A stretch of DNA of 64,000 bases from Peptoniphilus_A olsenii. GTDB lineage: Bacteria; Bacillota; Clostridia; Tissierellales; Peptoniphilaceae. Below, in pieces: positions 1 to 7,272 of the stretch; within the stretch, counting starts at the first letter, position 1, and every line of letters starts with the position of its first letter. The notes beneath the pieces are model-generated. The model had not been told where the DNA came from, searched no databases, and worked only from the letters and a program-made list of their open reading frames with translations. A program made the position numbers and the translations under genes. The stretch is from positions 248,001 to 312,000 of the forward strand of contig NZ_JBEPMA010000001.1 of assembly GCF_040545475.1 (NCBI RefSeq), in the 5' to 3' direction.

Positions 1-247
1 CTATAATTACAAATTTGCCAAAAACCGTCCAATGAGCTGCTGTGTTTACAACAATTAAGCCTGTAACACACGTGGCTGATGTTGCTGTGAATAAAGCATT
101 TAGAAAACCAATACTTTGTCCATTATTCGAAGCAATGGGTAAATTTAGCAAAAAAGCTCCTATCAAAATTACAATGAAAAATGACATTGCAACTACTAAA
201 GGTGGATTTTTTTTAATTTTTTTAAGAAATAATTCAATAATTTCCAT
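1..247 (-). CDS. Trk/Ktr-type potassium uptake transmembrane subunit, N-terminal part (cut by window edge)
   Basis: Reading the minus strand from the ATG at 245-247 gives about 82 residues with no stop up to the window edge. A hydrophobic helix near residues 15-35 is followed by the stretch FTATSATCVTGL, which closely resembles the first selectivity-filter (P-loop) region of the TrkH/KtrB/KtrD potassium transporter family. The product would be an integral membrane K+ translocating subunit working with a cytoplasmic TrkA/KtrA-type NAD-binding regulator, which is not visible here. A weak AAAGAGA ribosome site precedes the start. A plus-strand frame over the same bases has no recognisable features and was not used. 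The family call rests on a short fragment, and KtrB versus TrkH cannot be separated. Confidence 0.75.
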   Translation of the reverse strand, partial: MEIIELFLKKIKKNPPLVVAMSFFIVILIGAFLLNLPIASNNGQSIGFLNALFTATSATCVTGLIVVNTAAHWTVFGKFVII

Positions 248-260
248 ATCATTCTCTTTA

Positions 261-290
261 AAAATAAATAAAGCCCCCTATAGGGAGCCC
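261..290 (-). terminator. Intrinsic terminator of the infC-rpmI-rplT operon
   Basis: On the minus strand an 8-base-pair stem (GGGCTCCC with GGGGGCTT, including G-U pairs) closes a TATA loop and is followed by a T-rich tail (TTTATTTATTTTT). It starts 2 bases after the rplT stop codon and ends before the transporter gene start at 247, so it should separate the two transcription units. Confidence 0.8.
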
Positions 291-291
291 A

Positions 292-642
292 TTATTGTTC
301 TTTAGCCACTTCAACTAGCTTTGCAAAACCCTTAGGATCATTAATAGCCATCTCAGAAAGCATCTTTCTATTAATGTCAATATTAGCCTTTTTCAATCCA
401 TTGATGAATTTTGAATAACTCATTCCATTCATTCTAGCAGCAGCATTGATTCTAGTAATCCAAAGTTTTCTAAAATCTCTTTTTCTTTGTTTTCTTCCAA
501 TATAAGCATAGCTTAAAGATTTCATTACAGCTTGGTTAGCTGGTCTAAATAATTTAGATTTTGCACCAAAGTATCCTTTAGCTTGTTTAAGTATACTTCT
601 ATGTTTCTTTTTTGCGTTAACGCCTCTTTTTATTCTTGCCAT
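292..642 (-). CDS. rplT: 50S ribosomal protein L20
   Basis: The 116-residue product begins MARIKRGVNAKKKHRSILK and is very basic over its N-terminal half, as is typical of bL20, whose N-terminal extension threads through 23S rRNA during 50S assembly. The length is the usual one. It is the last gene of the infC-rpmI-rplT operon and starts 13 bases after rpmI. In Firmicutes free L20 binds the operon leader and represses it by promoting early termination; the leader here (about 1383-1511) has the matching architecture. The start is supported by the GGGAGGG ribosome site a few bases upstream. Confidence 0.97.
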   Translation of the reverse strand: MARIKRGVNAKKKHRSILKQAKGYFGAKSKLFRPANQAVMKSLSYAYIGRKQRKRDFRKLWITRINAAARMNGMSYSKFINGLKKANIDINRKMLSEMAINDPKGFAKLVEVAKEQ

Positions 643-655
643 CTATATCCCTCCC

Positions 656-847
656 TTAAGGAATCATGTGATCAATTCTCTTTTGATCAGCTTTAGACAC
701 AATTGCGCCTTTTCTTAATTTTCTTAATCTTTTTGATGTTTTCTTACCAGTCAAATGACCCTTATAAGCATAAAATCTTCTTAGTTTTCCACTTGCAGTT
801 CTTTTGAATCTCTTAGCGGAACCTCTATGAGTTTTCATTTTTCCCAT
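656..847 (-). CDS. rpmI: 50S ribosomal protein L35
   Basis: The 63-residue product starts MGKMKTHRGSAKRFK and matches the bL35 family in length and basic composition. A longer open frame begins 34 codons upstream inside infC, but the ATG at 845-847 is preceded by a strong GAGGAGG site at normal spacing and gives the canonical N-terminus, so the longer start is rejected. The gene begins 10 bases after the infC stop and lies between infC and rplT, the standard operon order. Confidence 0.97.
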   Translation of the reverse strand: MGKMKTHRGSAKRFKRTASGKLRRFYAYKGHLTGKKTSKRLRKLRKGAIVSKADQKRIDHMIP

Positions 848-857
848 AAAATCCTCC

Positions 858-1385
858 TCAATTATCCTCTTTATCTTTATCTTTTTTTTCTGAAAGGAAC
901 ATAACCAAGTTTCTGCCTTCCATTTTTGGTTTTTTGTCCACAACTCCATACTCAGAAACTAAATCTACAAATTTGTCAAGAACTTCCTTACCAAGATCAG
1001 TATGGCCCATTTCTCTTCCTCTAAATCTAACTGACACTTTAATTCTGTCACCATTCTTTAAGAAATCAATAGCTTTATTAGCTTTAGTTTGTAAATCATG
1101 ATCTTCAATATTAGGTGTAAATCTTAATTCCTTAACATTGATAGTTTTTTGTTTTTTTCTAGCTTCTTTTTCTTTTTTCTCCATGTCATATCTATACTTT
1201 CCATAATCCATAATACGACATACTGGTGGCTTTGCATTTGGAGCAACTTTGACTAGGTCTAGTTTTTTAGATGCAGCCATGTCAATAGCTTGATTGGTAT
1301 TAGTAACACCCACTTGGTTACCTTCATCATCAATCAATCTTACTTCTTTTTCGCGAATCTCTTCATTAATTTGCAGTTCTTTAAT
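858..1385 (-). CDS. infC: Translation initiation factor IF-3, AUU start
   Basis: IF-3 binds the 30S subunit, checks start-codon pairing and prevents premature 50S joining. The frame from the first ATG/GTG/TTG-type codon (TTG at 1337) lacks the conserved N-terminus. Reading upstream in frame from ATT at 1383-1385 adds 16 residues (KELQINEEIREKEVR), which is the family's conserved start and gives 175 residues, the normal length. ATT is 9 bases after a GGAGG site. A rare AUU start is a known feature of infC that allows autoregulation, because IF-3 discriminates against non-canonical starts. The C-terminal half carries the KELRFTPNIEDHD segment of the IF3-C domain. First gene of the operon with rpmI and rplT. 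Confidence 0.95.
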   Translation of the reverse strand: MKELQINEEIREKEVRLIDDEGNQVGVTNTNQAIDMAASKKLDLVKVAPNAKPPVCRIMDYGKYRYDMEKKEKEARKKQKTINVKELRFTPNIEDHDLQTKANKAIDFLKNGDRIKVSVRFRGREMGHTDLGKEVLDKFVDLVSEYGVVDKKPKMEGRNLVMFLSEKKDKDKEDN

Positions 1386-1511
1386 TTCTAAGCACCTCCG
1401 TAAAATAAAAAAGCAGACATCCCTAAAGATGTCCGCAAAATCATCGTAATTCTAAAATAACCTTACTAACACATGTTGCAAGGTGAGAAGCGGACTTCTT
1501 CTTTAAACACG
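1383..1511 (-). promoter_or_regulatory. L20-type attenuator leader of infC-rpmI-rplT
   Basis: The minus-strand leader contains a terminator hairpin at 1413-1436 (GCGGACATC with GATGTCTGC) followed by a T-run at 1400-1412. Upstream, at 1490-1500, AAGAAGTCCGC is complementary to the 5' arm of that hairpin at 10 of 11 positions, so an antiterminator and the terminator are mutually exclusive. Between them is the TCTCACCTTGC stretch seen in Firmicute infC leaders. This layout fits the known L20 leader, in which excess L20 stabilises the terminating form. L20 binding itself is inferred. Confidence 0.85.
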
Positions 1512-1517
1512 CATATC

Positions 1518-1546
1518 ATTATAATTGAAACTCTCAATATTGTCAA
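1518..1546 (-). promoter_or_regulatory. Consensus sigma-A promoter of infC operon
   Basis: TTGACA at 1541-1546 and TATAAT at 1518-1523 (minus strand) are separated by exactly 17 bases. Transcription should start near 1511, immediately before the attenuator leader. Confidence 0.9.
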
Positions 1547-1569
1547 GTTATTTCATAAAATATTTAAAA

Positions 1570-2199
1570 TTAAATATTATCTTCTAATTCAGATTTAATT
1601 TTTTGATAAAGTAAATCTATCGCCACTTTATTTTTTCCACCTTCAGGTATAATAATATCTGCATACCTCTTTGAAGGTTCTACAAACTGTAAATGGGCAG
1701 GTCTTACAGTAGTCATGTACTGCATTATTACAGAATCCAAAGATCTTCCTCTGTCTTTTATATCGCGAAGTATTCTTCTAATAATTCTAACATCAGAATC
1801 TGTATCTACAAATACTTTGATATCCATCAAATCTCTAATTTCTTGTTCGTTAAAAATCAGTATCCCTTCCAAAATCACAACTTCTTTAGACTCTACTTTT
1901 AGTGTTTTTTTCTTCCTGTTATGTTCAGAAAAATCATATATAGGTTTTTCAATTGCCTTTCCTTCTTTTAAATCTTTAATTTGCTGAATTAACAATTTGT
2001 TATCAAAAGCGAAAGGATGGTCATAATTTGTTTTAACCCTATCTTCAAAACCTAAATGAGACTGATCTTTATAATATGAATCTTGTTCAATTATTGAAAC
2101 ATTCTCTTCGCCCACAAGATTAACCAATGTACTTGTTACTGTCGTTTTACCACTGCCACTACCGCCACATATTCCAATTATACATGTTTTACTCTTCAT
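1570..2199 (-). CDS. udk: Uridine kinase
   Basis: The 209-residue protein phosphorylates uridine and cytidine with ATP or GTP in pyrimidine salvage. It opens with a P-loop (GICGGSGSGKTTV, residues 9-21) and continues with YYKDQ and YDHPFAFD, typical of the uridine kinase/PRK family. Length matches bacterial Udk. The ATG lies inside the end of the U32 gene (11-base overlap) with a GAGGATG site, indicating translational coupling. The order trmR, U32 gene, udk is the same as in Bacillus subtilis, so the call is secure. Confidence 0.95.
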   Translation of the reverse strand: MKSKTCIIGICGGSGSGKTTVTSTLVNLVGEENVSIIEQDSYYKDQSHLGFEDRVKTNYDHPFAFDNKLLIQQIKDLKEGKAIEKPIYDFSEHNRKKKTLKVESKEVVILEGILIFNEQEIRDLMDIKVFVDTDSDVRIIRRILRDIKDRGRSLDSVIMQYMTTVRPAHLQFVEPSKRYADIIIPEGGKNKVAIDLLYQKIKSELEDNI

Positions 2200-3421
2200 T
2201 ATTTTTCATCCTCAACATATATCCTTTCTTAACAGGAGAGAAAACCTTAATTCTAAATATTTGTTGTGCATGATTTGCAACTTCAATAGGCTTATCATTT
2301 TTATCTACCATTGAATCAATTTTTTGATTAAAATGTTTAATTCCAGGTCCAAAAATTTCCACTTCATCTCCAACGAAGACTCTATTTCTCTGTTCTATTG
2401 TCGCAATCATAGTTTCTGGATCATAATCTTTAACTATACCTACAAAATCATAACCTCTAATATAGGAGTTTGTTTCATAAACTTGTGAATCCTTGCCTGC
2501 ATTACCATAGAAAAATCCAGTTGTAAAATCTCTGTGACTAACTTTTTTTATTTCTTGTAATAAATATGGGTCATACTTATAATTAGATGGATCTTCATAA
2601 TATGAATCTATTGCCATTCTATATGATCTTATTACTGTAGCAAGATAGTATTCGCTTTTTACCCTTCCCTCAATCTTCAAACTAGATATTCCAGCTTCAA
2701 TCATTTCATCAATATGTTCAATCATGCATAAATCCTTAGAATTCATTATGAAAGTTCCTTCTTCATGTTCTTCTATTGGAAAGTATTCACCAGGCCTTTT
2801 TTCTTCAACTAAATGATATTTATATCTGCATGGTTGCGCACAGTCTCCCATGTTTGCATCTCTACCAGTCATATAATTAGATAATAGACATCTGCCTGAA
2901 TAAGACATACACATAGCACCATGTGCAAAAGTTTCAATTTCAATTTTACCAGAAACTTCAGAAATGATATGTTTAATTTCAGTAAGGCTGAGTTCTCTTG
3001 CCATAACTACCCTTGTAGCTCCCTGATCACTCCAAAACTTTACAGTTTCAGCATTAGTCACAGAACCTTGAGTTGAAATATGAATTGGAAAATCTTTTGC
3101 TACAGATTTAACTTTCATAAACATGCCAGGATCAGCAACAATTAATGCATCAACACCAATTTCATATAAACTTCTTATATAATTTTCGACCCCAGTCATA
3201 TCTTTATCATGAGGAATAATATTCAAAGTAACATGTAAAGTTTTTCCACGTTCATTAAGATAATCAGCCGCCCATTTAATTTCATCTAAAGAAAAGTTTT
3301 TAGAAGCTTTTCTAAGTCCAAAGCTCTCTCCTCCCAGATATACAGCATCTGCACCATATTCTACCGCTGTTTTTAACTTATTTAAATCTCCAGCTGGAGC
3401 TAATAATTCAATCTTTTTCAT
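2189..3421 (-). CDS. U32 family protein, probable tRNA wobble-uridine hydroxylation protein (TrhP-like)
   Basis: The 410-residue protein begins KKIELLAPAGDLNKLKTAV and carries the U32 signature around residues 160-200: ETFAHGAMCMSYSGRCLLSNY followed by CAQPCRYKY. These cysteines are thought to bind an iron-sulfur cluster in this family. Homologues called peptidases U32 (YegQ/TrhP, YrrO) act in prephenate-dependent formation of 5-hydroxyuridine at tRNA position 34. The gene overlaps trmR, whose product methylates that hydroxyl, and udk, the same order as yrrM-yrrN-yrrO-udk in Bacillus. Only one U32 gene is present here, where Bacillus has two adjacent ones. Function is inferred from family and context. 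Confidence 0.85.
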   Translation of the reverse strand: MKKIELLAPAGDLNKLKTAVEYGADAVYLGGESFGLRKASKNFSLDEIKWAADYLNERGKTLHVTLNIIPHDKDMTGVENYIRSLYEIGVDALIVADPGMFMKVKSVAKDFPIHISTQGSVTNAETVKFWSDQGATRVVMARELSLTEIKHIISEVSGKIEIETFAHGAMCMSYSGRCLLSNYMTGRDANMGDCAQPCRYKYHLVEEKRPGEYFPIEEHEEGTFIMNSKDLCMIEHIDEMIEAGISSLKIEGRVKSEYYLATVIRSYRMAIDSYYEDPSNYKYDPYLLQEIKKVSHRDFTTGFFYGNAGKDSQVYETNSYIRGYDFVGIVKDYDPETMIATIEQRNRVFVGDEVEIFGPGIKHFNQKIDSMVDKNDKPIEVANHAQQIFRIKVFSPVKKGYMLRMKNNEE

Positions 3422-4064
3422 CTTTTCTCCTTACTAATAACACGCCATCACCAATTGGCACAATTGAAGTTACTAAATTTTCTTCCCTTTTTATATCCTT
3501 TAAAAAAGTCCTTAATCTTTTTACTATAGTTTTCTTCCTTCTTTTTACTAAATCCTCATTTGCAACCATTCCTTTGAATAGTACATTATCACAGATAATA
3601 ATACCACAATCACTTAAATTATTAATAGCCTTATTGAAATATTTCTCATATTGTCCTTTTGCCGCATCAATAAAAATCAAATCATATTTTTTACTACAAT
3701 TTAATAAATATTCATAAGCATCATCAATATAAACATGGATAATATCATTTAGGTTTTCTTGTTCAATATTTTTAGTTGCAATCTGAGCCATCTCTTCTTT
3801 TATTTCAACTGTATCAATAAGTTCAATGTTTTTTGAAAACTTAGCAAACGAAATAGATGAATAGCCTATAGCTGTTCCTAATTCTAGTATATTTTTCGGC
3901 TTTGTTGAAGATATTAAAAATTTTATAAACTCTTCAGTTTCTGGTTCAACAATTGGAACATGGAATTTTTCAGCATAATTTCTCATTTCTAGGAGTTTTT
4001 CATCTTTATATATTATATTGTCTCTTATATATTCTTCAATAAAATCATAATTTATATTTGTCAT
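3408..4064 (-). CDS. trmR: tRNA 5-hydroxyuridine methyltransferase (O-methyltransferase family 3)
   Basis: The 218-residue protein has a class I SAM-binding fold: ILELGTAIGYSS (motif I, about residues 79-90), an acidic residue in VEIKEE, and DLIFIDAAKGQYEKYF. This is the O-methyltransferase family 3 that includes B. subtilis TrmR (YrrM), which turns 5-hydroxyuridine at tRNA position 34 into 5-methoxyuridine. Overlap with the U32 gene, which would make the hydroxyl, supports this role over catechol or other O-methylation. Its ribosome site (AGAGGG) directly follows the rnjA terminator tail, so expression may rely on read-through. Confidence 0.85.
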   Translation of the reverse strand: MTNINYDFIEEYIRDNIIYKDEKLLEMRNYAEKFHVPIVEPETEEFIKFLISSTKPKNILELGTAIGYSSISFAKFSKNIELIDTVEIKEEMAQIATKNIEQENLNDIIHVYIDDAYEYLLNCSKKYDLIFIDAAKGQYEKYFNKAINNLSDCGIIICDNVLFKGMVANEDLVKRRKKTIVKRLRTFLKDIKREENLVTSIVPIGDGVLLVRRKDEKD

Positions 4065-4074
4065 AATACCCTCT

Positions 4075-4101
4075 AAAAAAGGGAACCATTTCTAGTTCCC
4101 T
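4075..4101 (-). terminator. Terminator-like hairpin between rnjA and trmR
   Basis: On the minus strand GGGAAC pairs with GTTCCC around an 8-base loop, followed by TTTTTT. It starts 6 bases after the rnjA stop. The trmR ribosome site follows at once with no room for a promoter, so it is either leaky or marks partial termination within one long operon. Confidence 0.7.
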
Positions 4102-4105
4102 ACAT

Positions 4106-5767
4106 TTAAACTTCCATAATTATTGGTAAAATCATTGGATTTCTTTTTGTATTTTTTAATATGAAAGATCTTAAATCATCCCTAATATCAGATTTCAAAC
4201 TTGTCCAATCTGATAATTTTTCTTTGGAACTATTGTCTAAAATATTTTTGACAACTTTTTTAGCATCGTCAATTAAATCACCAGATTCTCTTACATAAAC
4301 AAATCCTCTTGAAATAATATCAGGTCCTGAAACTACTCTTCCATCACGTGATATACTTACAACAACAATTATAAGACCATCTTCTGAAAGATGACGTCTA
4401 TCTCTTAATACAATATTACCAACGTCACCTACCCCTAGTCCATCTACTAAAATATTACCAGAAGTAACATCACCAATTAATTTTGCATCTCTTTGAGATA
4501 TTTCAAGTACATTGCCATTTTCCATAATAAAAATATTTTCTTTTTTAACACCCATTTTGTTGGCTATCTTTGCATGTTTCATTAAATGTCTTATTTCACC
4601 ATGAGCTGGCACAAAATACTTTGGTTTCACAAGACTTAAAAGCAATTTTAATTCTTCTTGGCATGCATGTCCTGATACATGAATTTCAGATAAAGTCTCA
4701 TAAATCACTTTAGCGCCTCTTTCTAATAGTCTATTTATCACTTTATTAACAGCCATTTCATTTCCTGGTATAGGAGTTGCCGAAAGAATGACAGCATCAT
4801 TAGGCGTTAGTTGAATTTTTCTGTGTTCACCATAAGCAATCCTTGTTAATGCTGACATAGGTTCACCTTGTGACCCCGTGGTGATTAATACAATCTCACT
4901 ATCATCATATTTATCCATATTGCGAATATCTACAAAAGTGTCTTTTTTTACTCTAAATTGGCCGAGTTTTCTAGCAGTTTCAGTAACATTAATCATTGAT
5001 CTACCAGATAGAATTACCTTTCTACCATATTTTTCGGCAGAATTAATAATCTGTTGAACTCTATGAACATTAGATGCAAAAGTAGCGATTATAATTCTTT
5101 GATCTGTTAACTCTTGAAAAAGCCTATTAAATGTTTCTCCAACTTTAGATTCGCTCATTGTATAGCCTTCTCTTAAAACATTTGTACTTTCGCCAATCAT
5201 TGCTATTACACCTTTAGTACCAATTTCAGCTATTCTAGTCAAATCTATTGGCTCGCCACTAATAGGTGTAAAATCAACTTTAAAATCTCCAGAATGATAT
5301 ACATACCCTAGAGGTGTTTTTATAGCTAATGAACAAGCATCAGGTATAGAATGGTTTACTCTAATCCACTCTACTTCCATTTTTCCAAGTTTTACAATAT
5401 CGCCTGCCTTGACAACTTTTAATCTGTTCTTACTCAAGCGGTGCTCTTTTAATTTGTTTTCTAATAGACCAATGGTAAGACCTGTACCATAAATGTCAAT
5501 ATCCAACTTTTTCATGATATAAGGTATGGCTCCTATATGATCCTCATGACCATGTGTTAATACCAAGCCCCTTATTTTATGTTTATTTTCAATTAAATAA
5601 GTTATATCAGGTATTACAACATCAATACCTAACATTTCATCTTCCGGAAATGTCATTCCACAATCGACTATTATAATATCTTCACGATATTCAATAAGAG
5701 TCATATTTTTTCCAATTTCGTGCATTCCCCCAAGTGGTATTATTTTTAACTTATTTGTGTTTCTCAT
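4106..5767 (-). CDS. rnjA: Ribonuclease J
   Basis: The 553-residue protein is a metallo-beta-lactamase/beta-CASP nuclease with both endonuclease and 5'-3' exonuclease activity in Firmicute mRNA turnover and rRNA processing. Visible motifs are VDCGMTFPED, LTHGHEDHIGAIPY (HxHxDH, residues near 74-79), HSGDFKVD, and in the C-terminal part SGHACQEELKLLL and PAHGEIRHL. Length agrees with RNase J1/J2. J1 and J2 cannot be separated from sequence alone; as the only copy here it is probably J1-like. It overlaps the Fur gene by 17 bases, which implies coupling. Confidence 0.93.
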   Translation of the reverse strand: MRNTNKLKIIPLGGMHEIGKNMTLIEYREDIIIVDCGMTFPEDEMLGIDVVIPDITYLIENKHKIRGLVLTHGHEDHIGAIPYIMKKLDIDIYGTGLTIGLLENKLKEHRLSKNRLKVVKAGDIVKLGKMEVEWIRVNHSIPDACSLAIKTPLGYVYHSGDFKVDFTPISGEPIDLTRIAEIGTKGVIAMIGESTNVLREGYTMSESKVGETFNRLFQELTDQRIIIATFASNVHRVQQIINSAEKYGRKVILSGRSMINVTETARKLGQFRVKKDTFVDIRNMDKYDDSEIVLITTGSQGEPMSALTRIAYGEHRKIQLTPNDAVILSATPIPGNEMAVNKVINRLLERGAKVIYETLSEIHVSGHACQEELKLLLSLVKPKYFVPAHGEIRHLMKHAKIANKMGVKKENIFIMENGNVLEISQRDAKLIGDVTSGNILVDGLGVGDVGNIVLRDRRHLSEDGLIIVVVSISRDGRVVSGPDIISRGFVYVRESGDLIDDAKKVVKNILDNSSKEKLSDWTSLKSDIRDDLRSFILKNTKRNPMILPIIMEV

Positions 5768-6224
5768 CTATCCCTTTCTCCTCAATTTTTTGGTAGCAGT
5801 CTTCGCAATAACCCATAAATTTTAGAGTGTGATCAATAATTTTAAACTTTTCATTTTTTTCGATTTTTGCTTCTATCTGTTCCAATTCATCAACATCAAC
5901 TTCTGATACTTTACCGCATTCGATGCAAATCAAATGATGATGTCTATGACCTTGTTCATGTATTCTTAGTTCATATCTAACTATATTGTCGTCAAATATT
6001 ATTTGATCTAATATACCTAGTTTAGTAAATAATTGAACAGTTCTATACACTGTAGCAATACCCATAGATGGATCAATTTCAGAAATTAATTTATATATGT
6101 CTTCAGTTGTCAAATGGGAATCTCTATTATTTAGAAAGATTTCATAAACTTTTGCTCTTTGATCAGTGTATTTATATCCATTTTCTTTTAATATCTTTCT
6201 TACTTGATTAGTTCTACTGTCCAT
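5751..6224 (-). CDS. Fur-family metal-dependent transcriptional repressor (Fur/PerR type)
   Basis: From the ATG at 6222-6224 the product is 157 residues. An AGGTGAT site at good spacing favours this over the GTG three codons upstream. An N-terminal winged helix (TDQRAKVYEIFL, GIATVYRTVQLFTKLGIL) is followed by HHHLICIECGKV and YCEDCYQK, so both structural-zinc CXXC pairs are present, with His-rich regulatory metal ligands (HEQGHRHHH). Fur, PerR and Zur are not distinguishable here. It sits between the DUF1292 gene (overlapping its stop) and rnjA. It probably senses iron or peroxide, which would suit an anaerobe with a SUF operon nearby, but that link is inference. Confidence 0.88.
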   Translation of the reverse strand: MDSRTNQVRKILKENGYKYTDQRAKVYEIFLNNRDSHLTTEDIYKLISEIDPSMGIATVYRTVQLFTKLGILDQIIFDDNIVRYELRIHEQGHRHHHLICIECGKVSEVDVDELEQIEAKIEKNEKFKIIDHTLKFMGYCEDCYQKIEEKGIDEKHK

Positions 6225-6229
6225 TCTAA

Positions 6230-6472
6230 TCACCTATCACTATCAGATATCAATTCTTCATAAGCATTGATTGCCTCTTGCAATTCTTTGTCATCAATTC
6301 CTGCAAGATATTCTTCACCAGTTTCATCTATTTCTATTTTTAGAATATAAATTTCTGGCTCTTCATCATCTTTATAAAGAGCAACATAATCTGTGTCATC
6401 TAAAGTAAATTTTGCATCAACAAAAAACTCTACTTCTTTTCCATTTTCATCATAAAATTTTAACTTTTCCAT
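6230..6472 (-). CDS. DUF1292 family small acidic protein (YrzB-like)
   Basis: The 80-residue acidic product (MEKLKFYDENGKEVEFFVDA) matches the UPF0473/DUF1292 family, of unknown biochemical function. In Bacillus yrzB lies beside the YqgF gene and downstream of alaS, the same context as here. Its stop overlaps the region of the fur ribosome site, so the two are probably translated from one message. No catalytic motif is visible. Confidence 0.88.
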   Translation of the reverse strand: MEKLKFYDENGKEVEFFVDAKFTLDDTDYVALYKDDEEPEIYILKIEIDETGEEYLAGIDDKELQEAINAYEELISDSDR

Positions 6473-6489
6473 CTATTTCCCCTTAAAAA

Positions 6490-6903
6490 TCAGTTTCTAC
6501 TATCAAGATATGACTGCAGGATATATGTCGCAGCAATTTTATCAATATACTTTTTTCTATTTTCTCTTCTTACTGAACCTTGAATCAATACTTGCTCAGC
6601 CATTAGCGAAGTCATCCTCTCATCAATATATATAACTTCAATTTTAAATTTGTTCTTTAATTTTTCAGCAAATTTAATGACTTTTTCACTTTGAGGCCCT
6701 ATAGTATTGTTCATATTCTTTGGAAGACCTACTACTACTTTATCTACATTGTTTTCAATTATTATGTCATGAATTTTATCATAAGCAATTTTATTAGATT
6801 CCCTCTTAATTGTAACAAGAGGCTGTGCTGTAATTAAAAGTGCATCGCTAATAGCAACTCCTATCCATACATCACCAACATCCAAGCCTAGAATTTTATT
6901 CAT
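6490..6903 (-). CDS. ruvX: YqgF/RuvX family RNase H-fold nuclease
   Basis: The 137-residue protein starts MNKILGLDVGDVWIGVAIS, the first acidic strand of the RNase H fold, and contains VVGLPKNMNNTIGPQS and YIDERMTS, both conserved in YqgF. The family has been called a putative Holliday-junction resolvase and also linked to 16S rRNA 5' maturation; both readings remain open. Length is normal. It is the third gene of the alaS-ireB-ruvX-DUF1292 series found in many Firmicutes. Confidence 0.93.
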   Translation of the reverse strand: MNKILGLDVGDVWIGVAISDALLITAQPLVTIKRESNKIAYDKIHDIIIENNVDKVVVGLPKNMNNTIGPQSEKVIKFAEKLKNKFKIEVIYIDERMTSLMAEQVLIQGSVRRENRKKYIDKIAATYILQSYLDSRN

Positions 6904-6946
6904 TTTATAACCACAACCTTAAAATATAGGTACATATATAATATGT

Positions 6947-6975
6947 AATATGAGATGGTCCAGCCATCTCATATT
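6947..6975 (-). repeat. 12-bp perfect inverted repeat spanning the ireB stop codon
   Basis: AATATGAGATGG and CCATCTCATATT flank a 5-base loop. The hairpin covers the ireB stop codon and is not followed by a T-run on the minus strand, so it is not a standard terminator. It may protect or process the mRNA between ireB and ruvX. Confidence 0.6.
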
Positions 6976-7223
6976 TTCTCTAAATAAACTTTTAGCATCT
7001 CTTGGAGAAGTTCATCACGCTCAATTTCTTGTATCATGGATCTAGCATTATCATGACTTGTAATGTATGTTGGATCTCCTGATAATATATATCCAATAAT
7101 TTGATCTATAGGATTATAACCTTTTTCTTCTAGAGCATTATAAACTACTTTTAAAACACCCTTTATTCTTTCCTGTTCTAAAGCTTTTTTTTCAAAAACT
7201 TGTGTATTATTATCTTGATCCAT
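6969..7223 (-). CDS. IreB family regulatory phosphoprotein
   Basis: The 84-residue protein (MDQDNNTQVFEKKALEQERI, then NPIDQIIGYILSGDPTYITSH) belongs to the UPF0297/IreB family. In Enterococcus IreB is phosphorylated by the Ser/Thr kinase IreK and negatively regulates cephalosporin resistance. The segment YILSGDPTYITSHDNARS is strongly conserved, and threonines near the N-terminus would be phosphosites by analogy. It lies between alaS and ruvX, the usual place. No kinase gene lies in this window. Confidence 0.93.
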   Translation of the reverse strand: MDQDNNTQVFEKKALEQERIKGVLKVVYNALEEKGYNPIDQIIGYILSGDPTYITSHDNARSMIQEIERDELLQEMLKVYLEKI

Positions 7224-7272
7224 AATATACCTCCAAATGAATTATATCACAAAAAATGATTTTTAGTAAATT

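Noticed and set aside
42..305. Plus-strand 87-codon frame at the left edge
   Set aside because: The opposite strand encodes a Trk/Ktr selectivity-filter motif; the plus frame shows no family pattern or ribosome site.
848..949. N-terminal extension of rpmI
   Set aside because: Overlaps infC; the canonical L35 start with GAGGAGG is at 847.
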